In this document: positions 1 through 7,996 of the stretch, in pieces
How positions within the stretch are numbered: the stretch's first letter is position 1
Layout of the letters: each line of letters starts with the position of its first letter
NCBI GenBank assembly: GCA_050313995.1
Contig: JBNPMM010000001.1
Reading direction: 5' to 3' (one strand)
Length of the DNA: 64,000 nucleotides
DNA from: JAUMWX01 sp023394215
GTDB taxonomy: Bacteria; Bacillota; Clostridia; Tissierellales; Peptoniphilaceae
The notes under the pieces: generated by a model
Seen by the model: the letters and a program-made list of their open reading frames with translations, nothing else
Databases searched by the model: none
What the model was told of the DNA's origin: nothing
Position numbers and translations under genes: made by a program

Positions 1-964
1 CTATTTGGAATAAGTCTCCAACTACACCGAAGTCAGCCACATTAAATATTGGCGCTTCAGGATCTGAGTTTATAGCAATAATTGTTCCTGAACCGGACAT
101 ACCTGCAACGTGTTGGATTGCTCCTGATATACCAACAGCTATGTATAGCTTAGGACCTACTGTCTTACCTGATTGTCCTACTTGATGTTGGTGAGTTATC
201 CAACCGGCATCTACTGCAGCTCTTGATGAACCTACAGGGGCACCGAATACGTTAGCCAAAGCTTCAATTATTTCAAAGTTCTTTTCTTCTTGTAATCCAC
301 GACCACCTGAAACTATAACTTCAGCACCTTCAAGGTCTATAATCTTTTCACCTTCAGGCAATATAGTTTCTATAACTCTTGTACGAATTTGATCTTTAGG
401 GAAATCTATTTCTCTTTCGATTACTTCAACAGCCTTTTCAGCAACTTCTTCCTTCTTAAATACACCCGGTCTTACAGTACCGATTTGAGGTCTTGTATCA
501 GGACAAAGGATTGTAGCCATCAAGTTACCGCCAAATGCAGGACGAGTCCAATGTACTTCTCTCTTTTCAGCATCTATTTCAAGATTTGTACAGTCAGCTG
601 TCAAACCTGTTCTAAGTCTTGAAGAAACTCTCGGACCTAAATCTCTACCTTGGTTTGTTGCCCCTATAAGCATAGTATTAGGCTTAAATTCTTCTACTAA
701 CTTAACTATAGCATTTGTATAAACTTCTGTGTTGTATTCAGTATAAAGGTCGCCCTTTACAGTGTAAACTTCGTCTACACCATATTTTTTAACTTGTTCA
801 ACGGCTTGGTCAATAGGATTACCAACTATAAGTGCAGCTACCTTTTCACCTGTCTTAGCAGCCATTTCTCTTGCAGGGCTAAGTAATTCCAAACCTACAT
901 TTTTAGCCTTACCCGCTTCATCTACTTCAATTACAACCCAAATATTTTTATAATCTTCAAACAT
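1..964 (-). CDS. etfA: Electron transfer flavoprotein alpha subunit (partial, C-terminus off window)
   Basis: EtfA carries FAD and passes electrons between acyl-CoA dehydrogenases and NADH/ferredoxin in butyrate-type fermentation. About 321 codons are present, and the last residues lie beyond base 1. The C-terminal FAD domain is clear from VGSSRAAVDAGW followed by HQVGQSGKTVGP and the GISGAIQH stretch. The start at 964 (MFEDYKNIWVV) follows a strong AGGAGG at good spacing. It lies 10 nt after the etfB stop, so the two form one transcription unit, in the usual B-then-A order. No N-terminal ferredoxin domain is seen. The family is certain; the exact partner dehydrogenase is inferred from the neighbouring bcd gene. 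Confidence 0.95.
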   Translation of the reverse strand, partial: MFEDYKNIWVVIEVDEAGKAKNVGLELLSPAREMAAKTGEKVAALIVGNPIDQAVEQVKKYGVDEVYTVKGDLYTEYNTEVYTNAIVKLVEEFKPNTMLIGATNQGRDLGPRVSSRLRTGLTADCTNLEIDAEKREVHWTRPAFGGNLMATILCPDTRPQIGTVRPGVFKKEEVAEKAVEVIEREIDFPKDQIRTRVIETILPEGEKIIDLEGAEVIVSGGRGLQEEKNFEIIEALANVFGAPVGSSRAAVDAGWITHQHQVGQSGKTVGPKLYIAVGISGAIQHVAGMSGSGTIIAINSDPEAPIFNVADFGVVGDLFQI

Positions 965-974
965 CGTGCACCTC

Positions 975-1778
975 CTATAATAACTTAGCATCTTCTAATG
1001 CTTCGATTAATCTAGCAACTGCAACTTCTGCTTCTTTTTCGCTTATGATAACGCCTTCTTTTGTTTGAGAAGGTGTAAATGTCTTTCTTACACGAGTAGG
1101 AGATCCCTTAAGACCTATTCTTGTTTCGTCTATGTCTGACAAATCTTCAAAAGTTAATTGCTTGATTACTGCTTTCTTTGCAGCTAATTTATTCTTAATA
1201 GATGGATATCTCAATTCGTTAGTCTTTGTAAATGTAACTAAGGCAGGAGTCTTAGCTTCAACAACTTGAACACCAAAATCCAACTCTCTTCTAACATGTA
1301 CTAAGCCTTCGCCTGCATCTTCCAAACCTATAGCATATGTAACTTGAGGTATATCCAATTGTTCAGCAATTTCAGGACCTACTTGAGCAGTATCTCCGTC
1401 TATGGCTTGCTTACCGCAAAGAATTAAATCAAATTTTCCTTGTTCTTCTTCAATCTTTTTGATTGCATTTGTCAAAATATAAGATGTAGCAAGTGTATCT
1501 GAACCGCCAAACTTTCTGTCAGTTACAAGATAAGCATTTTGAGCACCTACTGCTATACAATCTCTAAGCATACCTTCTGCTTGAGGAGGTCCCATTGATA
1601 CTACTGTAACTTTTGCTTCAGGATTTTTATCCTTGATAAGTAGTGCGCTTTCAAGAGCATAACCGTCAAATGGGTTTAATATACTCTCCACACCGTCACG
1701 AATTAAAGTGTTTTTAACAGGGTCTATCTTGATTTCACTTGTATCAGGAACCTGTTTTACACAAACTAAAATGTTCAT
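975..1778 (-). CDS. etfB: Electron transfer flavoprotein beta subunit
   Basis: EtfB is the small Etf subunit, which in anaerobes pairs with EtfA and butyryl-CoA dehydrogenase, often as a bifurcating complex. The protein is 267 aa, a normal length. It opens with the typical MNILVCVKQVPDT and has the nucleotide-binding segment CGKQAIDGDTAQVGPE. The start is preceded by AAAGGAG. It lies downstream of the acyl-CoA dehydrogenase gene, but a terminator-like hairpin and a second hairpin lie between them, so etfBA may also have its own initiation or be attenuated. Whether this Etf bifurcates cannot be told from the sequence as read here. Confidence 0.95.
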   Translation of the reverse strand: MNILVCVKQVPDTSEIKIDPVKNTLIRDGVESILNPFDGYALESALLIKDKNPEAKVTVVSMGPPQAEGMLRDCIAVGAQNAYLVTDRKFGGSDTLATSYILTNAIKKIEEEQGKFDLILCGKQAIDGDTAQVGPEIAEQLDIPQVTYAIGLEDAGEGLVHVRRELDFGVQVVEAKTPALVTFTKTNELRYPSIKNKLAAKKAVIKQLTFEDLSDIDETRIGLKGSPTRVRKTFTPSQTKEGVIISEKEAEVAVARLIEALEDAKLL

Positions 1779-1803
1779 ATTCTTCTCCTTTAAGTAATAT
1801 TAC

Positions 1804-1833
1804 AAGTCCCCGAGCAATTTTGATCAGGGACTT
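1804..1833 (-). promoter_or_regulatory. Leader hairpin upstream of etfB
   Basis: Inverted repeat with arms AAGTCCC (1804-1810) and GGGACTT (1827-1833), 26 nt before the etfB start and just after the bcd terminator. No U-run follows on the minus strand. It may stabilise the processed etfBA message or be part of an attenuator; its role is not known. Confidence 0.4.
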
Positions 1834-1842
1834 ATTCTATTA

Positions 1843-1866
1843 AAAAGGGGTATTACTACCCCTTTT
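1843..1866 (-). terminator. Terminator after butyryl-CoA dehydrogenase gene
   Basis: Perfect 10-bp stem, arms AAAAGGGGTA (1843-1852) and TACCCCTTTT (1857-1866), with a 4-nt loop. The U-rich 3' arm on the minus strand lies about 16 nt after the stop codon of the dehydrogenase gene. Confidence 0.75.
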
Positions 1867-1881
1867 ACATCAATTTTACAA

Positions 1882-3021
1882 CTATCTTAATACTGAACCA
1901 GAAATAACCATTCTCATTACTTCTGAAGTTCCTTCGTAGATTTCAGTAATCTTAGCATCTCTCATCATACGTTCTACTTCGTATTCTTGAGTATAACCGT
2001 AACCGCCGTGTAATTGTACACATTCAGTTGTTACATACATTGCAGTCTTAGCAGCAAACAACTTAGCCATAGCAGCTTCATAAGAATATCTTTGACCTGC
2101 ATCCTTTAATGCAGCAGCTCTATAAACTAACAATCTTGCAGCTTCGATTTCAGCTTGAAGATCAGCTAACTTAAATTGTGTATTTTGGAATTTGGAGATT
2201 GATCTGCCGAATTGTTCTCTTTCTTTTACATATTTAACTGTTCTGTCCATAGCACCTTGAGCTATACCCAAAGCTTGAGCAGCTATACCGATTCTACCGC
2301 CGTCAAGTGTTTGCATAGCGATCTTGAATCCTTCGCCTTCTTTACCCATTAAGTTTTCTTTTGGAACCTTAACGTTGTTAAATACCAATTCATAAGTTGC
2401 TGAACCACGGATACCCATCTTCTTTTCTTTAGTACCGAATGTGAAACCTTCCATACCCTTTTCAACTATGAAAGCAGAGATACCTTTTGTTCCTTGGCTC
2501 TTATCAGTCATCGCAAATACTACATATGTATCAGCGTAAGAAGCGTTAGTTATGAAAATTTTTGAACCGTTAAGTATATAATGATCCCCTTCCAATACTG
2601 CAGTTGTTTTTTGTCCTGCTGCATCTGTACCGGCATTTGGTTCTGTAAGTGCGAACGCACCAAGTTTTTCACCGGAAGCTAATGGAAGTAGATATTTTTG
2701 TTTTTGTTCTTCGTTAGCAAATGCTGCTATAGAGCCTGCTCCCAAGGAAACGTGTGCAGAAAGAATAACACCGTGAGTAGCACAAACTCTTGAAAGTTCT
2801 TCTACTGCCAATATGTAAGTAAGTGTATCTAAGCCTGCTCCGCCGTATTTTTCTTCAAATGGAAGACCCATAAATCCTAATTCTTGCATTTTTGCAACAT
2901 TTTCTTCAGGGAAACGGTGATTTTCATCAATTTCTACAGCTATAGGAGCAACTTCCTTAACTGCAAAGTCTCTAAACATCTTTTGCATTTCCAATTGTTC
3001 TTCTGTTAATCTAAAATCCAT
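1882..3021 (-). CDS. bcd: Butyryl-CoA (short-chain acyl-CoA) dehydrogenase
   Basis: FAD enzyme that reduces crotonyl-CoA to butyryl-CoA (reversibly), with EtfAB as electron partner. The protein is 379 aa from the chosen start MDFRLTEEQ at 3021, which follows AAAGGTGG; an in-frame ATG 18 nt upstream lacks a good site. The acyl-CoA dehydrogenase signature AFALTEPNAGTDA lies near residue 125. The catalytic glutamate lies in ITEIYEGTSE near the C-terminus, preceded by HGGYGYTQEYEVERMMRDA. The context of crotonase, etfB and etfA supports a butyrate-pathway role. A second acyl-CoA dehydrogenase gene lies at 9378-10520; its different context suggests a different substrate. Confidence 0.9.
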   Translation of the reverse strand: MDFRLTEEQLEMQKMFRDFAVKEVAPIAVEIDENHRFPEENVAKMQELGFMGLPFEEKYGGAGLDTLTYILAVEELSRVCATHGVILSAHVSLGAGSIAAFANEEQKQKYLLPLASGEKLGAFALTEPNAGTDAAGQKTTAVLEGDHYILNGSKIFITNASYADTYVVFAMTDKSQGTKGISAFIVEKGMEGFTFGTKEKKMGIRGSATYELVFNNVKVPKENLMGKEGEGFKIAMQTLDGGRIGIAAQALGIAQGAMDRTVKYVKEREQFGRSISKFQNTQFKLADLQAEIEAARLLVYRAAALKDAGQRYSYEAAMAKLFAAKTAMYVTTECVQLHGGYGYTQEYEVERMMRDAKITEIYEGTSEVMRMVISGSVLR

Positions 3022-3065
3022 AATTTCCACCTTTCGCATATTTATTTATTAATTAACCCGATCGA

Positions 3066-3086
3066 GACAAGCACCACGTGCTTGTC
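3066..3086 (-). promoter_or_regulatory. Palindrome in the 5' leader of bcd
   Basis: Perfect 9-bp arms GACAAGCAC (3066-3074) and GTGCTTGTC (3078-3086) around 3 nt, just downstream of the predicted start point of the bcd promoter. It could be a repressor operator or an RNA leader hairpin. Confidence 0.5.
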
Positions 3087-3101
3087 ATCGATTTCATATC
3101 T

Positions 3102-3131
3102 ATTATACAACTTCTTATATACTTTTTTCAA
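3102..3131 (-). promoter_or_regulatory. Predicted sigma-A promoter of bcd
   Basis: On the minus strand, TTGAAA (3131-3126) and TATAAT (3107-3102) are separated by 18 nt. It lies about 80 nt upstream of the bcd start, in the gap after the crotonase gene. Confidence 0.55.
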
Positions 3132-3140
3132 ATAAATTTG

Positions 3141-3920
3141 TTATTTATTTAAAAAGTTCTTTTCTTTTCTCTTTTCCAAGAATGCAGTCATACCTTCTTT
3201 TTGATCTAAAGAGTTGAAACATTCACCGAATATTTCAGCTTCAAACATGATGGCATCATCCATATCTTTTTCAAGACCTTCGTTTATAGCCTTTTTACAT
3301 AAACGAACAGCTATAGGAGCATTTTTAGCTATTTTAGAAGCAAGTTTCATCGCTTTTTCAAGCAATTCTTCTTGACTGTAAACAGCACTTACCAAACCCA
3401 ATCTTAATGCTTCAGCCGCATCTATATTTGCTGCTGCATAGATTATTTCTTTAGCCTTTGATGTAGAGCCTATTACTCTTGCCAATCTTTGAGTACCGCC
3501 AAATCCAGGGGTGATTCCCAAACCTACTTCAGGTTGTCCGAACAATGCGTTATCGCTTGCAAGCCTGATATCACAAGACATGGCAAGTTCACATCCGCCA
3601 CCCAAAGCAAAACCGTTTATAGCTGCTATAACCGGTACAGGGAAAGTTTCTATCTTTCTGAATACTAAGTTACCCTTCTTACCGAAAGCAACTGCTTCTT
3701 CCACATTCATATTTACCATTTCAGAAATATCAGCTCCCGCTACAAAAGCCTTATCTCCGGCACCTGTAAGAACAACTGCACGCACTACTTCAAGGTCAAG
3801 ACTGTTAAAAGCTTGATCGATTTCATTCAGTACTTGAGTGTTAAGAGCATTCAAAGACTTTGGCTTATCAATTGTAACTTTTGCTATGCCACCAACAACT
3901 TCAACTTTTACGAATTCCAT
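3141..3920 (-). CDS. crt: Crotonase (3-hydroxybutyryl-CoA dehydratase)
   Basis: Enoyl-CoA hydratase family enzyme, 259 aa from MEFVKVEVVGG at 3920, which follows AAAGGAG; the ATG 18 nt further upstream is less likely. It should interconvert (S)-3-hydroxybutyryl-CoA and crotonyl-CoA. The oxyanion-hole and catalytic segments are intact: ALGGGCELAMSCDI carries the first glutamate and FGQPEVGLGITPGFGGTQR the second. Both catalytic glutamates mark a hydratase rather than an isomerase. It precedes bcd, as in many clostridial butyrate clusters, but 3-hydroxybutyryl-CoA dehydrogenase and thiolase are not in this window. Confidence 0.88.
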   Translation of the reverse strand: MEFVKVEVVGGIAKVTIDKPKSLNALNTQVLNEIDQAFNSLDLEVVRAVVLTGAGDKAFVAGADISEMVNMNVEEAVAFGKKGNLVFRKIETFPVPVIAAINGFALGGGCELAMSCDIRLASDNALFGQPEVGLGITPGFGGTQRLARVIGSTSKAKEIIYAAANIDAAEALRLGLVSAVYSQEELLEKAMKLASKIAKNAPIAVRLCKKAINEGLEKDMDDAIMFEAEIFGECFNSLDQKEGMTAFLEKRKEKNFLNK

Positions 3921-3968
3921 ACTTTTCTCCTTTAGCATTTAATATTTATTTAACATTTTTACTATATT

Positions 3969-3997
3969 ATTATACCACTGATGGAAAAATCCATCAA
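3969..3997 (-). promoter_or_regulatory. Predicted crt promoter with internal operator palindrome
   Basis: On the minus strand, TTGATG (3997-3992) and TATAAT (3974-3969) are spaced by 17 nt. An inverted repeat, TGATGGA (3979-3985) and TCCATCA (3990-3996) around AAAA, fills the spacer and overlaps the -35 element. This is the classic position for a repressor operator. The cognate regulator is unknown. Confidence 0.55.
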
Positions 3998-4055
3998 TGA
4001 TACAATAATATTATTTACAAAAAATTTACTTTTTTTAACCGTCTTTTACTAATTA

Positions 4056-5453
4056 TCAAACTACTCCCATAGAGCCTAAGATTATGATTACTACAAGGGC
4101 AAATGTCGGGAATACTACTGTATTCATACCGATATCAAGATAAGAATCCTTATGCTTCATTTGAGTTATAGATAATAATGTGATAACCGCTCCGTTGTGT
4201 GGAAGTGAGTCCATACCTCCGCAGGCTACTGACGCAACTCTGTGAAGTACTTGAGGATCTATACCTGCTGCTGTAGCAGATTCCAAAAGTTTAGCACCCA
4301 TTGTTTGAAGGGCTATAGAAAGACCGCCTGATGCTGACCCTGTAAACCCTGCCAATACTGAAGATGAGATACCTGCTGTAACAAGAGGATTGCTTGATAC
4401 ACTTGTGATAAGACTTGCTATTACTGTAAATGCAGCCATAGAAGCTATTACGTTACCGTAACCTGTTTCAGAAGCTGTATTGAAGATTGCAAGGAAAGAT
4501 CCTGTTACCCCTTCGTTCATAGTACCTATTACGTTCTTCATTCTCTTGAAGTTTAATGCTACTGTAGTAAGGATTGATATTACCAAGGCAATTATCAAAG
4601 ACCAGTTACCTATAACCTTAGGACCTGTTGTCTTAAAAGCTTCAAGATATGCTAAGTCTTGTCCAGGGAAGACATGCTTTGAAAGTATAAAGTTTACTAC
4701 AAGTGTTACAAAGATAGGAATTAAAGCTACACCTATGCTTGGAAGATTTCTGTTTTCACCGTGTTCAAATTTTGCTAAATTTTCTACCCAATCTCCGTAT
4801 CCCGGTTCTTTTTGAGCAATAATCTTTGCTCTACGAGTTAACCAGAACATACCTAAACCGAACATTATTGCAGCTGCTACTAAGCCCAATACCGGTGCAG
4901 CATAAGCATCTGTTCCGAAGAAAGACATAGGTATAGAGTTTTGTACTTGAGGTGAGCCAGGTAAAGCTGTCATTGTAAATGTGAAAGCTCCAAGAGCTAT
5001 AGCTCCCGGTAATAACTTCTTGCTGATACCGGCTTCTCTAAATAATTTTGCTCCTATAGGATAGATAGCAAATGATACTACGAATAATGATACCCCACCG
5101 TAAGTAAGGATAGCACAAGATAATACTACTGCTAAAATAGCATTTTTAGGACCTAACTTAGATGTTATAAAGTCTGATATCGCATCGGCACTTCCTGATG
5201 CTTCCAACATTTTACCGAAAATTGCACCCAATAAGAATATAGGATATAAGTTTCTTACATAATTTCCTACACTTACCATGAATACTTCTGTATAGTGAGC
5301 CATGATATGAGGACTTTGTCCTGCTACCAATGATGTTACGGCTACCGCAGCCAATGCAAGGATCGGTGATACTGCTATAACTGAAAATCCCTTGTATGCT
5401 AAAAACATCAAAAGACATAGCGATATAATAATAGTAATTGCTCCAAAAGCCAT
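4056..5453 (-). CDS. GntP-family permease (possible 3-hydroxybutyrate or gluconate:H+ symporter)
   Basis: Integral membrane transporter of 465 aa with about a dozen hydrophobic segments. The family includes gluconate permeases and D-3-hydroxybutyrate permeases. Typical features are the N-terminal GAITIIISLCLLMFLAYKG and the glycine/serine-rich C-terminal region SGGLSIALQTMG followed by HRVASVACGGMDSLPHNGA. That last motif is common in GntP members found beside short-chain CoA-transferases. The start follows AAAGGAG. It sits between crotonase and a CoA-transferase, so a short hydroxy acid such as 3-hydroxybutyrate is a better guess than gluconate. No sugar-acid genes are nearby. The substrate is inferred from context only. 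Confidence 0.8.
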   Translation of the reverse strand: MAFGAITIIISLCLLMFLAYKGFSVIAVSPILALAAVAVTSLVAGQSPHIMAHYTEVFMVSVGNYVRNLYPIFLLGAIFGKMLEASGSADAISDFITSKLGPKNAILAVVLSCAILTYGGVSLFVVSFAIYPIGAKLFREAGISKKLLPGAIALGAFTFTMTALPGSPQVQNSIPMSFFGTDAYAAPVLGLVAAAIMFGLGMFWLTRRAKIIAQKEPGYGDWVENLAKFEHGENRNLPSIGVALIPIFVTLVVNFILSKHVFPGQDLAYLEAFKTTGPKVIGNWSLIIALVISILTTVALNFKRMKNVIGTMNEGVTGSFLAIFNTASETGYGNVIASMAAFTVIASLITSVSSNPLVTAGISSSVLAGFTGSASGGLSIALQTMGAKLLESATAAGIDPQVLHRVASVACGGMDSLPHNGAVITLLSITQMKHKDSYLDIGMNTVVFPTFALVVIIILGSMGVV

Positions 5454-5497
5454 TTAATAAATCTCCTTTAAGATAAATATTCTTTTATTTTTACGGA

Positions 5498-7054
5498 TTA
5501 GATTTCCAATCCCATTAATTCTTCAGAAAAAATCTTAGCATCTATCAATTCGATCTTTTCTGCCAATTTAGGTTCAAATTCCATTTGATCCAAAATATCT
5601 TTTTGCAAATCAACACCCGGTGCTATATGTGTAAGTAGAAGACCGCCTTCAACCAACTTAAAGATAGCTCTTTCTGTTACATATGTTACGTCCTGTTTAG
5701 TATCATTTGCATATTCTGCTGAGAATGTAACTTGTTCAACATCCTTTATAAACTTCTTTGACTTTCCTTCTTTAATTATATGAAGCTTTCCGTCTCTTAC
5801 TTCTTCTTCCAAACCGCCTGCTGTAAATGTACCGCAGAATACTACCTTTTGAGTATTTTGAGATATATTTATAAATCCGCCGCAGCCCGCAATCTTAGGA
5901 CCGAATTTAGAAACGTTTATGTTACCGAATCTGTCACATTGAGCAAGACCCAAGAAAGTAATATCCAAACCGCCGCCGTCATAGAAATCAAACTGTCTAT
6001 CCTGATCCAAAATGATGTAAGGATTTGTAGCGGCACCGAAATCTTTACCACCTGCAGGTATACCACCGTGTAAGCCGGCTTCTACTGTAAGGGTCATCGC
6101 ATCGCTCTTTCCTTCCTCATTCAAAACTGCCGCAACAACTTCAGGTATACCTATACCCAAGTTAACAACAGAATCCGGAGACATCATAGTAGCTCCGATT
6201 CTACCTATAATCTTTCTGTTATCCAAAGGAGGCTTTTTCATACTTGCAAGTACTGCCTTTGTTTGTCCGGAATAAGCAGGATTAAATAGAGAACCGAATG
6301 TTTGTCTATGATTTTCTTCAACATTTTCTGCCTTTACAATTACATCAACCATGGTATTGGCTATCTTAACAAGTTTAGGATCCAAACTTCCAGCTTGAAC
6401 TATTTCCTTAACTTGAACGATTACAGTACCGCCGTTATTTTTACAAGCCATAGCCATAGATACCGCATCCAAAGTTGCAGCTTCTTCTTCTAAAGTGATA
6501 TTTCCCAACTCATCGGCATAAGTTCCTCTTAATAATACAAAATCAAATTTAGGAGTAGGATAGAACAAATAATCTTGATCATCTATCTTTCTTTTAGTTA
6601 CTATGTCTTCTGTTGTCTTGGCATTTAATCTTCCCCCTTCAAGATCAGGGTCTACAAATGTCTTTAAGCCAACTCTTGTGTATGTATAAGGTTTTCTTGA
6701 CGCAGCATCTCTGAACATATGTGACAATACACCTTGAGGTAAATTGTAGGCTTCAATTTTATTATCAATAGCCAATTGTTGCACTTTAGGTGCCAAACCC
6801 CAGTGTCCGCCTATAACTCTCTTAACCATACCTTCATGTGCCAAATGGTTTAGAGCCTTATCCTTACCGTCACCTTGTCCGGCAGCATAATAGAATGTAA
6901 GGTCATTAGGCTTACCTTCGCTTAAAAATCTTTGTTCCAAGCAGGCTTCAACTTCTTCGGGAACTCCCAATCCTACGAAACCGCCTGTACCGATTACCGC
7001 TTTGTCAAATATAAGCTTGACAGCTTCTTCAGCAGATAAAAATTTTACTTTCAT
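5498..7054 (-). CDS. Family I acyl-CoA:acetate/3-ketoacid CoA-transferase (fused subunits)
   Basis: A single chain of about 518 aa with both halves of the family I CoA-transferase fold, as in YdiF-type enzymes. The N-terminal half has GTGGFVGLGVPEEVE; the C-terminal half has VNLGIGIPEVVA and the catalytic-glutamate region TVEAGLHGGIPAGG. It moves CoA between acetyl-CoA or butyryl-CoA and a free acid through a glutamyl-CoA intermediate. The start chosen is MKVKFLSAEEA at 7054, because the upstream in-frame ATG overlaps the GGAGG that serves as its ribosome binding site. It leads the GntP-crt-bcd-etf run, so it could activate the imported acid. The exact acid is not shown. Confidence 0.88.
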   Translation of the reverse strand: MKVKFLSAEEAVKLIFDKAVIGTGGFVGLGVPEEVEACLEQRFLSEGKPNDLTFYYAAGQGDGKDKALNHLAHEGMVKRVIGGHWGLAPKVQQLAIDNKIEAYNLPQGVLSHMFRDAASRKPYTYTRVGLKTFVDPDLEGGRLNAKTTEDIVTKRKIDDQDYLFYPTPKFDFVLLRGTYADELGNITLEEEAATLDAVSMAMACKNNGGTVIVQVKEIVQAGSLDPKLVKIANTMVDVIVKAENVEENHRQTFGSLFNPAYSGQTKAVLASMKKPPLDNRKIIGRIGATMMSPDSVVNLGIGIPEVVAAVLNEEGKSDAMTLTVEAGLHGGIPAGGKDFGAATNPYIILDQDRQFDFYDGGGLDITFLGLAQCDRFGNINVSKFGPKIAGCGGFINISQNTQKVVFCGTFTAGGLEEEVRDGKLHIIKEGKSKKFIKDVEQVTFSAEYANDTKQDVTYVTERAIFKLVEGGLLLTHIAPGVDLQKDILDQMEFEPKLAEKIELIDAKIFSEELMGLEI

Positions 7055-7127
7055 TACTACCTCCAAATTAATAATATACTTGTACTCTTTTGTGCCCTTT
7101 CCGATCCGGAAAAATGCACGTAAACCG

Positions 7128-7166
7128 CCTCATCAAAATTATGATGAGGATCAAAATGACTATCAA
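7128..7166 (-). promoter_or_regulatory. Predicted CoA-transferase promoter overlapping a palindrome
   Basis: On the minus strand, TTGATA (7166-7161) and CATAAT (7143-7138) are separated by 17 nt. The -10 element lies inside an inverted repeat with 8-bp arms CCTCATCA (7128-7135) and TGATGAGG (7142-7149). Either a repressor operator or a leader structure is possible. Confidence 0.45.
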
Positions 7167-7325
7167 TATTGTTGACTTCGTTTGCTTGATGATATTTTAA
7201 CACCTCTTCAAAATTTTGGCAAGTTCAATTCCTTATCTTATTTTTTAATTTTTCCATACTTTCCCCTAAAAATAAGACTTTCTATTCCCATTTTTTCAAA
7301 GTTTTTTGTTAATAAAAATTAATAA

Positions 7326-7354
7326 TTGACATTTTTTAATCTATAGCTTATCAT
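7326..7354 (+). promoter_or_regulatory. Predicted promoter of the MaoC hydratase gene
   Basis: A consensus TTGACA (7326-7331) and TATCAT (7349-7354) are separated by 17 nt. It lies about 100 nt upstream of the start codon and is the best-matching promoter of this region. Confidence 0.65.
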
Positions 7355-7453
7355 AGATTTGACTATTGAATTTGTTGCTGATTGCTTGTTATTTTGAAAT
7401 CATTTTCATTATTACTTATATTAAACAAACTTATCATTATTATGGAGGTTATA

Positions 7454-7873
7454 ATGAAGGGTAAAACTATACAAGAAATAAAAGTAGGCGATATCGAAAC
7501 TTTCACTAAAACGATTACTGAAACTGACGTATATCTTTTTGGTGGAATTACTGGAGATTTGAACCCTGCTCATACTGATCAAGTTGCTTCCGAAAAAACT
7601 ATGTTCAAAGGAAGAATAGTTCATGGAATGTTCACAGCTTCTATGATTTCAACTATCTTAGGTATGTATTTACCTGGTCCCGGAACAATTTTCCTAAGCC
7701 AAGAAACTACATTCTTAAAACCTGTTAGATTCAACGACACTATCACAGCAAAGATTACTGCAGTTGAAGTAAAAACAGAAAAGAATATAGTTGTTTTTGA
7801 ATCAGAATGTGCTAACCAAGATGGAGTCGTTGTACTTAAGGGTAAGGCTACTGTAATGCCTCCCAAAGCTTAA
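7454..7873 (+). CDS. MaoC-family (R)-specific enoyl-CoA hydratase, PhaJ-like
   Basis: Single-hotdog hydratase of 139 aa that should interconvert crotonyl-CoA and (R)-3-hydroxybutyryl-CoA. The hydratase-2 motif is intact: FGGITGDLNPAH supplies the catalytic Asp and His, followed by KGRIVHGMFTASMI. The start MKGKTIQEIK at 7454 follows TGGAGG; in-frame ATGs further upstream would add a non-homologous hydrophobic tail. It is divergent from the CoA-transferase gene and has its own promoter and terminator. Having it beside an (S)-specific crotonase would allow epimerisation of 3-hydroxybutyryl-CoA through crotonyl-CoA. Family confidence is high; the physiological direction is inferred. Confidence 0.88.
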   Translation: MKGKTIQEIKVGDIETFTKTITETDVYLFGGITGDLNPAHTDQVASEKTMFKGRIVHGMFTASMISTILGMYLPGPGTIFLSQETTFLKPVRFNDTITAKITAVEVKTEKNIVVFESECANQDGVVVLKGKATVMPPKA

Positions 7874-7904
7874 TAATTAAGCTGTACAAATTCTAAGAAA
7901 TAAG

Positions 7905-7939
7905 GGCTGCTACAAGGATTATCTTGTAACAGCCTTTTT
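7905..7939 (+). terminator. Terminator after MaoC hydratase gene
   Basis: Stem of GGCTG plus TACAAG pairing with CTTGTA plus CAGCC, with one internal mismatch and a 6-nt loop, followed by TTTTT. Confidence 0.85.
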
Positions 7940-7996
7940 ATTTTCTAATTATTTTCAAACTCAATCAATTGCATCAAGCTTATCAAACTGCAACTT

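Larger units (their letters stand above)
7055..7453. other. Divergent intergenic region between CoA-transferase and MaoC genes
   Basis: About 400 nt with no convincing gene. It holds the two divergent promoters and one palindrome listed separately. The rest is very AT-rich, with several T-tracts. Confidence 0.7.
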
